Below are positions 1-11,940 of a stretch of DNA of 64,000 nt, piece by piece. The stretch spans positions 124,001 through 188,000 of the forward strand of contig WNNJ02000009.1 of the NCBI GenBank assembly GCA_012934845.2. The letters run 5' to 3'. The notes beneath the pieces were generated by a model, which worked only from the letters and a program-made list of their open reading frames with translations, was not told the DNA's origin and ran no database searches. Each line of letters opens with the position of its first letter. The stretch's first letter is position 1. The translations under genes and the position numbers were made by a program. This stretch comes from Pomphorhynchus laevis. Taxonomy: Eukaryota > Acanthocephala > Palaeacanthocephala > Echinorhynchida > Pomphorhynchidae.

Positions 1-620
1 TTTCCGCTTCGGACTGTCTTGTCTCAATTTCCAATCATCTTTCTTCCCTTCACCTTTCTCTGAATCCTGATAAATCCAAAATTATGTGGATCCTACCTCG
101 ACGCCTCGGCTTCGAACCTCCCTCCGTATCATTAAATTCTACAATTCTTCCTATCGTTGATAATCTCGTTTTCCTAGGCTTCCATTTTGACAACCGACTT
201 TCACTTAAACCTTTCGTTAGAGATAAAGTACGCTCATCTACCTTGATACTCCGCAACCTCCGTCAAGTTCGTAGATTGATCGATTTCCCTTCTTGTATGA
301 CTCTCATATCATCTCTCCTTTTTTCTAGACTCGATTATTGTCTTAGTCTATTTTCCAACTCACCTAAATCCACTCTTTTTTACATGTCCCAAACTTCTCT
401 ACCTCCTTTGGACTCCGCTCCTTCCTGGTGGATGCTCCTCTATCGTGGAATCATCTGCCCATTCATATACGCCAATCAACTTCCTTGCCGTGCTTCGAAC
501 GACAAATCCGATCCCATTTAAACAATTTATCTGCTTGCCTTTTTTATTTTTGTTTGTGGACTTGTAAGCGTACAGCTTGTACGCATTTGCCACTAAATAA
601 ATTTGTATTATTATTAAATA
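1..620 (+). mobile_element. L2/CR1-like LINE, 3' part of RT and 3' tail
   Basis: The coding part is the C-terminal region of a reverse transcriptase of an APE-type LINE; it begins inside the protein at the window edge (KSKIMWILPRR, then LVFLGFHFDNRL). It is almost identical to the copy at 51.1-52.06 kb but lacks about 245 bp after codons for NSPKST, which shifts the frame, so the last ~55 residues are not family sequence. After the stop follows the family tail: G/T-rich stretch, hairpin at 568-584, then TTAAATAAATTTGTATTATTATT. Seen: near-identity to the other copy and shared tail. Inferred: a young but dead 5'-truncated insertion. Confidence 0.85.
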
Positions 621-781
621 TAAAAATATTATATCAGCAATAAAGTAACTCAGTCATAGATTAACTCGGTCATTACTCGTTGGACAATCGCCAAGCAAAT
701 TGTCAAACCAAATGAAACTTTTTCGAACTTGTACAATTCACCCTAACATGGCCACAAACAAAACAAAATACAAAAATTTCA

Positions 782-852
782 TTTTTGTTTGTGGACTTGT
801 AACCGTACAGCTTGTACGCATTTGCAACATTAAATAAATGTGTATTATTATT
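782..852 (+). mobile_element. L2/CR1-like LINE 3' tail remnant
   Basis: Only the terminal ~70 bp of the family tail is present: GTTTGTGGACTTG, hairpin arms around GTACAGCTTGTAC, ATTTGCAACATTAAATAAA and an ATT run. No coding sequence precedes it, so this is an extremely 5'-truncated insertion. Confidence 0.7.
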
Positions 853-1545
853 CATCGCCGAATTTATTAGTAGGTAGCTAGAATTAAGTATGGAGAAAAA
901 ATGTATGGAGAAATTTGTTGTGCGTGGCAATCGATAAAGAACGTAGGCCAAAATATGTTCGGTAAACGGGGATATTTTACAATAGGAAGCCATGACTTAG
1001 AAGTTGCATTTCAGTGAGCAAAAGGCAAGGTAATTTATCTAATACGAACGCCTAGTCATTGTATATACGCAGGCAAAATTGTGTCTACAGCAACGATTGA
1101 AAAGTTTATATCAGGGAAAAACGGGGTTTCACCCCAATAGCATTCGATTTATCTTTATTCACGATCACGCGAATCGACGCGGTGTAATCATTAATAGATA
1201 GAAAAAAGGTAGATGCAGATGCATCAAGCGCTGAGTCATCGGATAAATGAGAGTTATCATAAATTGCAATGCCGTTGACATACTGATGACTTTAAATCCG
1301 AATGAATTAGCCACTAAAAAGTCACAAAAAAGTAAAACAAATTAGCAAAGACCAAGAACAGATCATTGAGGCGCACCCATACTGTGTTGATGATAAAGAG
1401 TGGCATTAGCGTCACATTGAAGTTGAAAGTAGCGAAAATACAAGCAAGACTGAAGTCAATAAATAATGCTGTTTGGGGCCAATAAGCACATTACGAGGAA
1501 GATAAAAGATCATTTGTGTGATAAATGAAATGTGATAACATTTTT
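853..1545. other. No gene seen
   Basis: Moderately AT-rich sequence with no convincing long open frame, RNA gene or repeat on either strand. It sits between two LINE tail remnants. Confidence 0.5.
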
Positions 1546-1618
1546 ATTTTTGTTAGTGGTTATGTAAGCGTACAGCTGGCACGCATTTGCCATGTTAAAT
1601 AAATTTGTATTATTATTA
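1546..1618 (+). mobile_element. L2/CR1-like LINE 3' tail remnant (diverged)
   Basis: A third tail-only copy. Its hairpin arms (GCGTAC and GCACGC) carry one mismatch, and the downstream ATTTGCCATGTTAAATAAA matches the family. Confidence 0.65.
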
Positions 1619-1844
1619 AGTAGCTCATTTAATTATTCGTTAAATGTAGTTCATTTAATTATACTTTTGTCCGATAAGTATCTCATAAGTAATTTTATTT
1701 GTCACATATTATTATTTTGTCAATCAAAAATGTTGAAAAAATATGTATAACTTTGTTTTCGTTATTAAGTAAAGTGTTCAAACTAACTTTTAGAAATAAT
1801 AGTAAAAAATAATATAAAGAAAATACACAATTATTACAATGAGT

Positions 1845-3400
1845 TTATAAATTGGAAATCATGACGAAGATCATATTGATAATCTTCTTCAGTCCCCGGG
1901 CAACCTCCAAAAGACAGGCCGCGTTGGCTCGTTGCACCGCACAGCTCAATCTCTGTGAGAGAAATCTCGCTGTTCTCCGATCGCCTGTAGCGGCAATTAG
2001 CTTCTTCCATAGAGATTCCAGGAAGCTGGACGGAATCGGCCCGGCTGCCTTTATTGTCTCGATCGTCAGTGGGACAAAAGTGTATTGTAACGCATCGATG
2101 CCCCTGTATTTGTCTAGATTCCGATTCTCGGCCACTCTCGCCACTTAACCCTTCGCACAGCCCGCGTTAAACACATTACTAGCCGCAAGTGTGTTGGGAC
2201 AGGTAAAGTCCCATACAAGTAGGCGTCCCCTTTCCCAAGGAACCAATAAAGCGCCATCCAGTCTTTTCCTGTCATCTATGCACAGTCCAACTGGTTCTAG
2301 GCGGGACGGGACACCGTCCGTTATCATAGCACTACGAATAAAAGCATTGAGTGCACTGTGGTGGTTGTGTCGAGACACTGTCTTCGAGCAATCGAGACCG
2401 TGTGTCCCTGATACATCGGTTGTAACCCCGCACTCGCAATTGAACGGGAGTGAAAATTTAAATCCGAGGTGTAGAGCTGTTGCCAGACACAATGAGCGGT
2501 CGTCCATTTTTGTACCTACTGAGGCGATCGGCATAGCATCCAGAAATGCGCCAGGCCATTTGGTTGCTGCCGAAAGTAGCCGGGCTCGATCTTTAGGGCA
2601 GTCACAGGTAGCAATCAGGTAGCGGAGCTGGGTCTCAAACAGGGGCACTGTCCAACGTTTTTGTACGGTTACATCCGTTGGAACAGGCAGGTTAAACGTA
2701 GATTTCTAACAATTCAATGAGGTCCGATAACTTGAGTCGTTGATACCTGAGCATCCCACGATATAACCTGGCAGGATATTCGAGGTTAAGCCACACATGC
2801 TTGAGACGGACGAGCAGAAGGCCGGTATTGATAATTCTTCAGCCCTCTGAACACCAAGTCCCCCGAACTTAACTGGCAATGAGGCTTGAAGCAAGGCCGT
2901 GTCAGAGAGCTGAAGATTTAGAATCTCGGCCAGGGAACAGCGGCCTTCCTCGTTGAAAGCTTTCGCTAGTCTTCCACAAAAACACGGTGCGCAGCGTAGA
3001 TGAAAGTTGACCTTCCGTAGCGGTAGACAATGGCGCAATATGAAAAACGCATCATGCTTCGCTAGTTTGCGAAGCTTCTGGCCTACCTGCCGAAGTTGTG
3101 TGATGGCTGATTCCAAGAATGAATCGATGTGACTTCTGCCGCGAATGGGCGCGCCGAGCAAGTCGGCAGACGATACGTCACATACATTGGCGTCTGGCAT
3201 TAATTCGATCAGAGGTTGGATATCAGTGCTGTCGGCGGTGATGATTTGGCACTTGTCTGCGCGTAAGTGTAAGCTGATAGAAGATCCCTGTTGTCGGATG
3301 TTAATGATATCGTTGACAAGAGTGGACAGTTCTCCACCTATACAGCAGTCATCTAGATACCACATTACAAGTGGTGAGGAAAGGCTGTGGGCTAGCTATA
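1845..3400 (-). mobile_element. RLE-2 LINE, 5'-truncated (RT palm to nuclease)
   Basis: One minus-strand frame runs from about 3400 to 1845 and is interrupted by two in-frame stops near 2707 and 2146. It opens inside the RT palm with SSPLVMWYLDDCCIGGEL; YLDD replaces the YADD of the other LINEs here. A zinc-knuckle region (CECG...HGLDC...RH) follows, then a restriction-like endonuclease region with KRLDG and LLVWDFTC (family KRPDG...W.GK.LVWDATCVDT), then YTFVPLTIET, TGDRR and FLSQRLSCAVQRANA, which I recall from RLE-type LINEs in many invertebrates. About 500 codons remain and the 5' part is absent. It is a different family from RLE-1: different catalytic box and no similarity beyond domain order. 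Clade not assigned. Confidence 0.85.
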
Positions 3401-4390
3401 TAAACTTGAGCATAGTAAACTATGCTCAAGTAAAATTTAATTTGATCAATAGATGAAAGAAGAATTTCACGGAACTCTAAAAATTCAAATTATTTTAAAA
3501 TTTTTAATTATGAAAAATTAAAATTATTATTCTCGAACACCGAAAAAAACTGATCTATGTTTCTTGAAGTTAAATGTCTTGAAATCACAAGCTGGCTATT
3601 TGTTGAATAGCTCGACGAATACAGAGTTTGGATATTTTTATTTGTCTATTTTAGTATATGGTTAAAGATTGCCAAGTGAAGAAAGGGCAAACCAATACTT
3701 ATGAAGAGGACTTAGTTAATTCGTCAGTGCTTTATATCACGCTCTAAACAATTCATTTACAATCTTAAATTAAATACATTCAATAATTTTGATGTATCAA
3801 ACCATTCAGAAACAAAAATGTTTTACAATGGTGCATTCTGTGCTCTTTACGTGGGAGTTGACAGAGGTCGAGGTTATGATTATAAATTGTTATAACAATA
3901 TAAATTGTTAAATTGTTTAAAAAGTTAAAAATGTTTTATCTTTAGTTATTTTGCCTATACCGAAAGCTGAAGTGACTGATAAATTTAACTACAAAAAATA
4001 AAAATATCAAAACATCTTAAAATGTGATTAATTGGCGATGAAATATATCCATCCGGATCTGTATTTTAAAATTTCAAAATAATTGTCTTTCGATTTTACC
4101 TGATCGTTCCTAATTTTTCTTTAAATTGCCGATGATTTAGATCAAAAGTAGTGTGAATTTTGAAAATATATTGCTTCTTATTTAAATTAAATCAGTAATT
4201 ACATGATAAGCTAAAACACTCGCTTATGCTGGATGTTTCCAATGCACGACCAAGAACGTCGAAAACATGCATATACAAATTTATTATATTTGAGCTTCAA
4301 ATATAATAAATTATTTACAGATCTAAATGAAGGGTTCTAGAAAATAAGTAGTAAAATTTCTTTGCTATTCGATCGAGACACCTATTATTA
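3401..4390. other. AT-rich, no gene seen
   Basis: No open frame with protein-like composition and no recognised repeat. Short ATT-rich stretches only. Confidence 0.4.
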
Positions 4391-4401
4391 TATTTCCAAT
4401 G

Positions 4402-4610
4402 TCAGTAAAAATCTGGATTTTTTGTTGCCATACGTGTTGCAATTTGATTCAACATCCTGTTTGCGTAAAATCCAATACCTCCTGCAGGTGAAAATATCAT
4501 TGAATGAAAATATCCAAATTTCATCTTGGATACAAGTTCCACGTATTTGGCAATTTTACTATTTTCGTGATACATAAACGACTCCTTTACACGTTTTGAA
4601 GAATATGATG
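4402..4610 (-). CDS. Possible C-terminal exon of an unidentified gene
   Basis: On the minus strand a frame is open from about 4610 to a TGA at 4404-4402; from the ATG at 4575 it gives 57 residues. The end reads ...FSPAGGIGFYANRML..., ...MATKNPDFY. Amino-acid composition is protein-like rather than the Ile/Lys/Asn bias of random AT-rich frames. A second open minus frame just upstream (about 4700-4605, containing SRESDEYKYHHILQNV) could be a preceding segment separated by an intron or frameshift. I do not recognise the protein, and a chance open frame of this size is not excluded. Confidence 0.25.
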
Positions 4611-4853
4611 GTACTTATATTCGTCCGATTCTCTCGACATATATTTCCGATGTTGAGAGACATCGGCACACGGATAACCCCCAAATCATTGAATTATATA
4701 CAATGTAATTGCATATTTATCAATTGGAAGAAAATTGCTCTCTTTCATTACACTCTACATGTAATGAGTGAATTTTTAAATTCAAAAGTTAATCACAAAT
4801 TTGATAGGTTAAAGAGGAAATTGAAACGTGAACTAATTTTAAACTTTAAGTAA

Positions 4854-5390
4854 AGGCATTTAAAGATAAAGATTACCTTAAACTTTTCAAAAACAGAAAT
4901 TAAGGAAGCAGAGTGATTTCACAATTCTTCATAGCCTTGCTCATAAATGGGGGAGCAGCCAATGCACTGAAACAGTACCTATGGGTATAAAGATACTACA
5001 ATGTAGGTTTTTAATTTGCTCGTATTTTCGATGAATGAATAATTTGCCCAATTTGTTCAAAATTGAAATGCTTGTCATAATCTTATCATATCTTGCATTA
5101 TCTAATCACCCCAATAATTTGCCCAATTAAAAGGATTCAAAGCTGTAATCGGTATGAACAAATAAATATCCACCACTCATTTTATTTCCATTTGTTTAGA
5201 GGAATCACCAGAAATGATTCAAAGTTAAGGTATTTTGCTGAATAAATAAAAAGTATATTAGAGTTTATTGATCATGTTCTAGATTTCTAAATAAAAATAA
5301 ATAAATCAACATAATTTATTTTTTATTAATGAATTTTTATAAGATTAAAAGCGGAAAGAATTAAAACAATTTTCCAAGTAAAATAATTTT
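4854..5390. other. AT-rich, no gene seen
   Basis: No supported coding, RNA or repeat feature; short A/T-rich direct repeats only. Confidence 0.4.
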
Positions 5391-5500
5391 TTATTAAGAA
5401 CATTTATTTTCATAAAATAACTCATAATCTAGAATTAATGAAAAATAGTGAATTAAGGAAAACGCTAAAAAGGGGATATCAATATAAATTAAATAATAAT
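5391..5500 (+). mobile_element. Penelope-like element fragment (N-terminal part)
   Basis: The translation NSELRKTLKRGYQYKLNNN matches the better-preserved segment at 7135-7220 (NCELRKLLSKGYKYRLNNN). The fragment is cut off by the SINE at 5501. Confidence 0.55.
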
Positions 5501-5675
5501 GAAGAGTGAACTTGCTTTATCATCGGGTGCTTCTACGTCTATCGACAACGCGACCTTGTGGCTTTGACGTGTGCTTACAGATAAGTCAAGAGAGTGAGTA
5601 CATGCTCGAGGTTTGATTACCGAACATAGAGTTTGCAGTGTACATGCCTCCATTATTCGGTCACGGGGGTGAGGA
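5501..5675 (-). mobile_element. tRNA-derived SINE, copy 2
   Basis: The reverse complement aligns along its whole length with the SINE at 22398-22571: GACCGAATAATGG at the A-box position, TAATCAAACC at the B-box position, then a shared non-tRNA body (AAGCACACGTCAAAGCC, GCGTTGTCGATAGACGTAG) ending in CACTCTTCATT. It is inserted in a Penelope-like fragment and is therefore younger than that fragment. Confidence 0.75.
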
Positions 5676-6150
5676 GTATCAGAGCCTAATAAGGACGCAA
5701 TAATTTTGATTGTTTTTAACGTTAATTAATCTTCTACAATTCTATCATAGTATTAGTTCTCGCTCTTTCCATTCCATAAGCGTTTTATTATGAAATTTTT
5801 TTATAAAGATAATTTTCTAATAATATTTTACTTAAATTTTGAACATTTGAACAATTATTGCAGTATTAAGTTTGTCGACTACATTTTTAAATTAATTTTT
5901 AAATGGGTACCAGCTAACGATTTACAATAACAATTATAATGTAATTATAATTATATAGCAATCTTAACCGCTTCAATTCACTTTGAATTAAGATTACTAA
6001 ATCCACACTGGGGATTAAAATATCTGGGATAAATTCGACAAAGTCGACTTTGAATGAAGGTTATATAACGCTAGAACAAAATCTCAATTGATAAACAAGT
6101 ATTTTATTTTTGTCGTAAGCAGTCACTAATCTAAGCAGTCACATCATATC
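5676..6150. other. AT-rich, no gene seen
   Basis: Nothing recognised apart from ordinary A/T runs and a short inverted repeat near 5935-5957 (TTATAATGTAATTATAA). Confidence 0.4.
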
Positions 6151-6990
6151 ATTTCATATAAATGCAGTACAAATGTCTACGATTATAAATGGTATTTTAT
6201 CTACGAATACAAATACAAATTGTACGAATTTGTATTTCCGTATCAGACAATTTTATAATAAATTTATCGCAAGTTTATTCTATATTGTTAAAATAAAAAC
6301 ATCAAGTTTAATGAATCACGATTTAATATTTTATAGGATAACAAAATCATTTTGCTCGAAATACAATATAAAAATATTAATTCAAATTTAATAATAATAA
6401 CAAAACTAAAATTTATAATTAATTTTATAATGTCGGGAAAATATACGAATGTGACAGAATCAAGTAGTAAAGAGTATAAATAAAATTAAAAAAATATCAA
6501 GTAAACAAATTCAAATCTCATTAAATATGGAATCACTTCATGTCATATAGTTCATATAAATACAGTATACGATAACGAATAAAGAAGCATTAATTAATCT
6601 TATATTCGGAAAAGGAAGTACATAAATACATTATTATTTAATAATACATGAATTAACTAAAACGCTTATCTAACAAAAATTATACCATCAAATAAATATA
6701 AAAATATTTTATATTTTTATATTTTATATTGAATTATTAAATCCTTAAATATTTTGATAAATCAAAATATTCATAAAAATATTCATTCAATAACCAAACT
6801 AAAATTTATAATGTCAAGAAAATACACGAATGTGACGGAATTAAGTAAAAAATTCAAATCTCTTTAAATATGGAATTCGTAAATTAAAAATTTTATTTTT
6901 GTTTCAAGGTACATTGTGATATTTTATCCATCTAAATTCGAAAAACACTGAATAATCAAATATTAAAAGTAAAGAAAAAACTAATAAATA
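6151..6990 (+). mobile_element. Penelope-like element debris, duplicated pieces
   Basis: Several diverged pieces occur in tandem. A segment starting near 6430 is repeated near 6810 (ACGAATGTGAC, AATTCAAATCTC). A segment near 6595-6700 matches the RT fingers region at 10380-10470 and 20830-20930 (LINLIFGK..TYI, then TLI*QKLYHQINIK in one frame). No continuous reading frame is left. Confidence 0.5.
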
Positions 6991-6999
6991 CGTTATCAG

Positions 7000-7374
7000 T
7001 TGCTGCCGAAATTTGAATGGGAAGTTTGTAATTATAATAAAAAATTGAAATCAATACGTAACGATAATATTAGAAACATAATGGAAACAGAATGCAATTG
7101 TAAAAGTCTTAGTTTTGATAAAATAAATGAACATATATGTACCCATAATCTAGAATTAATTGAAAATTGTGAATTAAGAAAGCTGCTATCAAAAGGGTAT
7201 AAATATAGATTAAATAATAACAACGACAAAAATAAAATTTACAATTCGTTATATAATAACTTAAATGCTTACTTTGGTAAACTGATTAATAGTGAAAGCT
7301 TAAATACATCAAAAATAATGTTTATATCATCTCTTTTTTTCTTTTTTCTTTTTTTCAGTCTACTTTTTCATTAG
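7000..7374 (+). mobile_element. Penelope-like element, N-terminal coding segment
   Basis: An open frame of 124 codons. Residues ~28-70 (METECNCKSLSFDKINEH, HNLELIENCELRKLLSKGYKYR) have the pattern C.C....F.D..H..T..L..I.N..LR.LL.KGPKYR that I recall from the N-terminal part of a widespread animal RT family whose later motifs (DFSTLYTNL, YIDD) occur at 10.3-11.2 kb. After residue ~110 the frame runs into a T-rich tract and a phenylalanine run, so the end is not family sequence. Family placement as Penelope-like is tentative. Confidence 0.55.
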
Positions 7375-7905
7375 TATTTGCTGCTGTAAATTGTTTCTCT
7401 GATTGAAATTAAAGTTTACTTTGTATATTTTGACTTACTACATGGCAGTATAGATTTTTTATTTGCGTATGTAATTTCAATTTCATGTTAATAAAGAATT
7501 TTGTTTTAATTACATCTGCATATGTATTTTAAAGAATATAGCAATGTTAATTTAGCGAACGTAAAAATTAGATGAAATAGCAAAATGTACATTTGCTATT
7601 ATTTCGCGTAAGTACACAAAAAATATTTCATGTTCTTACGAATAGTTTAAGCATCTCACATAAATGCTTACATAATTACTGGCTATATTTATTCGACAAT
7701 TTTGATAATTCTTAGCTAACAGTCTGACACTTTTAAATGATCTAGGCTAAACGGATTTAAACCGTTTCAATTCTATAGGATTCAATATAATGTTTAGGAT
7801 AAAAAGCTTTTAATTCGAAGCGTTTGCTCAAAATCAGGCAAGCACTTTGAACAATGTTGTGTATTGAATTTACCGTACATTTTAAAAATTAGACTTGATC
7901 CTGTC
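7375..7905. other. AT-rich, no gene seen
   Basis: No open frame, RNA gene or recognised repeat. Confidence 0.4.
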
Positions 7906-8037
7906 TTATAAGGTTATCGAATTAAGCACGCATTGATTTACAATAGGTTTAATGCTATATCCACTGACCAAATCTTCATTATTATAAGCCGAATCAACAC
8001 TTACGCTATTACTTTTCCAATAACGTGATCTGTCACT
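7906..8037 (-). CDS. Possible terminal exon of an unidentified gene
   Basis: Directly after an acceptor-like TTATTTAAG, the minus strand is open for 43 codons and ends in TAA. It contains SDRSRYWKSNSVSVDSAYNN, then LVSGYSIKPIVNQCVLNS. Base composition is less AT-rich than the surroundings. No homologue comes to mind. A chance frame of this length is possible in this much sequence. Confidence 0.22.
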   Translation of the reverse strand, partial: SDRSRYWKSNSVSVDSAYNNEDLVSGYSIKPIVNQCVLNSITL

Positions 8038-8719
8038 CTTAAATAAGAATTTTAATGTCTAGTTTGTTGTAATGAATGATTTACGGTCGCTCTAACATTT
8101 GCATTTTTATAATGCAATTTTTTCACATTTGCTGAACGATTGTTGAACTTTTGTAGAAGGATAAATAAATTTTTCTGTAAATAGAAATAATATGTGTGCT
8201 GTAATTAAGATATAACAAGTAACTGTAAACAATTATTATATCGATTCACGATCTTCTTCGCGGCCTATAATGGTGGTAGAACGGTATAAAATTGTTAACG
8301 ATACTATGATCATATGGATCTATTAAATATAATGAACCTAATATGTTATATAAATATATTATGTATTTATTGACACAATTATGTATTTATTGACACAATC
8401 AAGTAAAGCATTATCAGGTTTTTTCTATATTCCATGTACATCGAATGCACACACAATTTCCTGATGACCAATGTATACTTGTTAATATAACTTTTAAACC
8501 ATCAAGGTGAATAAGTTTTATTGCAAAAAATCAAGCTTTAAAGATTTATTTTATTTACGTGTTAATAATATTTTATTTACTTGGCAGTGATCTTCTATAA
8601 GCACGTTTTTCAAAATTGGTAATTACATTATAATGTAATTACTATTTTAATGGCACTGCATTTTGTATTTCGAACTATTTCATTGTGTTCGGTCGTACTT
8701 GTTTTCGGACGACCCGAAT
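8038..8719. other. AT-rich, no gene seen
   Basis: A short duplicated phrase (ATGTATTTATTGACACAAT) occurs twice back to back near 8360-8400. Nothing else recognised. Confidence 0.4.
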
Positions 8720-8898
8720 TTTTCGTATTTAGATTATAAACTGTTCTATATTTTTTAAATGTTTCTTTGATCCGTCTTACAGTTTTCTTCTTTATTCTCA
8801 CACAATATTTTTCGTATTTAGATTATAAACTGTTCTATATTTTTTAAATGTTTCTTTGATCCGTCTTACAGTTTTCTTCTTTATTCTCGAACAATATT
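8720..8898. repeat. 89-bp tandem duplication
   Basis: Two essentially identical 89-bp units lie head to tail, both starting TTTCGTATTTAGATTATAAA and containing GATCCGTCTTACAG. They differ at almost no position, so the duplication is recent. No coding content. Confidence 0.9.
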
Positions 8899-9124
8899 TC
8901 TTCACACAATATTTCTTTTGAAATTTTTTTAATTATTTAATGACGGAACCGTGTTAAATAATCAATTCAACGATAAACTTGCGCTCTCTAATAATAATCT
9001 GAGCCGTTCTAAAAGTGTAATCTACATTTCCAATAAAAATTATTATACTTTTATCGTTAATAATCTAATTGTTATAATAGGATTTTAAAATAAGATAATA
9101 ATTGCAAAATTCAAAAGTTATATT

Positions 9125-9560
9125 ATGCAAGTTATATTATAACGAATATATTATATATATTCCATATATAATATAACATATACAAGATAACATATACAAT
9201 ATAACATATACAATATAACATATGCCCACTCGTTTGGGGACTATTTGCAGCATCGTAATATAGGTTCACAAGGCTAGGACTTCGTGCCGGTGCAGATTCT
9301 GTCGTCAATCATGTGCATCATTATTACACGTCCACTTAAACGGCAACTTTCATTGTCATTGACCAATATTATATAATATTATATAATATATAATATAACA
9401 TAATATATAATATATATTATATATGTATATTATATTATATATAATACAATCTATATATAATATATATTCTATAAATTATATTTCGTATAATATCTATATA
9501 TTATACAATATATTATATTCTATAATATATAATATAATATATATTCAATAAATATTCAAA
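9125..9560. repeat. TA-rich microsatellite tracts
   Basis: Two tracts of imperfect ATATAATATA repeats (about 9125-9235 and 9365-9550) flank a ~130-bp island of mixed composition (9236-9360). The island matched nothing I know. Confidence 0.8.
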
Positions 9561-10299
9561 TATTTGTGTATTTCACTAGATACGAAAACGAAATATTATA
9601 ATAGGTCATAATGTGGATTATCTTCTGTGCAACAGGTTATTTGTCTTAACCCAGTATAATAATGAGCAACAGCGGCGTGCAGAGTTTTTCGGATGCTCAT
9701 GATCATTTTAGGAGACGGGCATAGGGAAGGAAGCAACATCCTTATCATGACACCACTCTTCCACACATCAACCTATTGACTGATTATAATTTAGTGTGAA
9801 CTTGAAATAACATCGACAATAGCCACTTCAATAATTCTGTACTATAATGGCGACTAGCATTTCTCTTGGCAAATTGAAGCACACGAATCGGCCCTTTTTA
9901 CATTTGAACATTCATTGAATTAATATATGACATCTTAAAGCATTATTAATCTAATTCATTTCAGTTGTTATTCAAAATTACAAAGTTTCAGTGCACCGAA
10001 AATGCTTTTATATTTAGTTGAACATTAACTGTAAGGAAATCATTTTCCGTAGTGAAAATTATTCAACGGCAGAAATGATTCAACGTATTTTTCATACATC
10101 ATAAAAAATATAAATGCTTTTCACATCTTACTTTACATTATTTGCCAGGAAATCATTTGACGTGATGATTAAAAATCGCTCTCCAGCACGTTTTAAAAAA
10201 TACTGCAAGGTAATCGAAATTAATACTGGTATAAAACACTATTTCAGTATTAATTCTACAAAAGAATTTTTAGAACAGACATAAGGAAGAAATTTTAAA
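9561..10299. other. No gene seen
   Basis: A moderately GC-richer patch at 9650-9900 could be an old repeat; all frames contain stops. The rest is AT-rich. Confidence 0.4.
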
Positions 10300-11245
10300 A
10301 ATATAAATACATACGATTTTAGTACGCTTTATACGAATCTAGATTTAGTAGATATTAAAGAAGCGTTAGTAAAATTAATTAATCTTATATTCGTAAAAAG
10401 ATATACATATATATGTTATAATAATTATAACGCCTATCTAACAAAAATTAAACCATCAAATAAATATAAATATATGGATAAAATTGAATAAATAGAATCC
10501 TTAAATATTTTGATAAATCAAAATTATTTAAAAGTAGGAACATCTATATTTAAGCAAATAAAATTTGTTACGATGTGAATTTACCGTAGCCCATTAACAA
10601 ATAGTATAAAACCATTAACCTTTATAACCATTAACAAATAATGGTTACAAAGTGATGTAATAGTATCTCAATTATAGCTGACTTTGAATTTGTTATAAAT
10701 GAATTTGTTCATAAAAAATAATTAAATAAATTAAATAAAATGAATTTGTTCATAACTGTGTAAAAACTAAATCTAAACTATATAAATATATGAAATATAT
10801 GTTTCGATACATTGATGATATATGTGTATTTAATTCTAATAATTTTTATTCAGTTAGTGAACAAATTTATCCAGAAAGCCTTATTCTTAACAAAACCAAT
10901 ATTAATGATAAAGAAGGTGTATATCTAGATATGAACATTAAATTAACATTAACTAAAACTACTATTAATTTATATCGTAAAGATGACATATTTAAATTTA
11001 CAAGAAACATATTTTTGCATGAGCATTCATGCATACCATATAATATAAAATATAATACATTAAATAATAAAATTTTAAGAATTGCAACAATATGTAATGA
11101 TATTGGCTTTCTTCAAAATCATTTAAATAATTTAATAGATACATATTTTAAACTAGGTTACTATAAAAATACCATCAAACAGAAAATAGTTAAATATATA
11201 AATCAACACAATTTTAATTTTTTATTAATTAATTTCTTAACATAA
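10300..11245 (+). mobile_element. Penelope-like element, RT core and C-terminal region
   Basis: The decayed first part (10315-10470) reads YDFSTLYTNLDLVDIKEALV, an RT palm motif with aspartate. A preserved 151-codon frame follows at 10790-11245: MKYMFRYIDDICVFNSN (catalytic YIDD box), YPESLILNKTN, YLDMNIKLTLTK, then ...FLQNHLNNLIDTYFKLGYYK. The order DFSTLYTN, RYIDDI, YP.SL, YLDM..K, GY is that of an animal RT family without YADD that I place tentatively among Penelope-like elements. The region between 10560 and 10780 is rearranged relative to the antisense copy at 20457-21060. Confidence 0.65.
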
Positions 11246-11529
11246 TTTTTAGTTGATAAATATGTATATAAAATACGAAGGATCAGTTATCTGATCTGAT
11301 TTATTTGGTTATTTTTCTCTACTATCATATATCTTATTAATAATATATTTAAATGTTAAATAAAAATTTAAAAGCGAAATATGGAACACATTGACAATGT
11401 CACAAGTTATTCACATTAGGAGTGATCATAAAATGCACCATAAATTGTAAAAGCCTTGAGTGAGTATAATAAATGTTGATAAAGGCGATAAATGTTATAA
11501 ATTATTATATATTATAATAATCGTATTAT

Positions 11530-11770
11530 AATATTAAATTATTTACATTTATACATTAAATAATGAAATTTTAAGAATTGCAACAATTTGTAATGATATT
11601 GGCTTTCTTCAAAATCATTTAAATAATTTAATAGATACATATTTTAAACTAGATTACTATAAAAATAACATCAAGCAGAAAATAATAAAATATATAAATC
11701 AACACAATATTATAAAGAATAAATTAAAACTCTTAAGTGGCAAATTTTTATGGATGGATAATAAATAATA
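11530..11770 (+). mobile_element. Penelope-like element, duplicate of RT C-terminus
   Basis: The sequence repeats codons of the preceding frame (ILRIATICNDIGFLQNHLNN, DTYFKL.YYKN) about 470 bp downstream and extends them to KLKLLSGKFLWMDNK and a stop. It retains the C-terminus missing from the upstream copy and leads straight into the terminal repeat. Confidence 0.65.
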
Positions 11771-11779
11771 TACTTTGCA

Positions 11780-11940
11780 TTAGAATAAGATACACTAGAT
11801 AAACAAATTTCATCAGGGAAAATTTAATTAGCATGTATTTGGTCCTGTTGCTATGTTGGGTCGTGGAATATGTGCGAAATTTGATAACATAAGTTTCTCT
11901 TTATGACCTTCATTTTTGTTCTAATGCATCTTAAATTATT
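11780..11940 (+). repeat. Penelope-associated terminal repeat, copy 1
   Basis: First of about ten copies of a recurrent segment: TTTGGTCCTG, TGCTATGTTGGGTCG, a GAAA box, AACATA, TATGACC. This copy is diverged and sits directly downstream of the RT C-terminus, which ties the repeat to that element. Confidence 0.65.
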
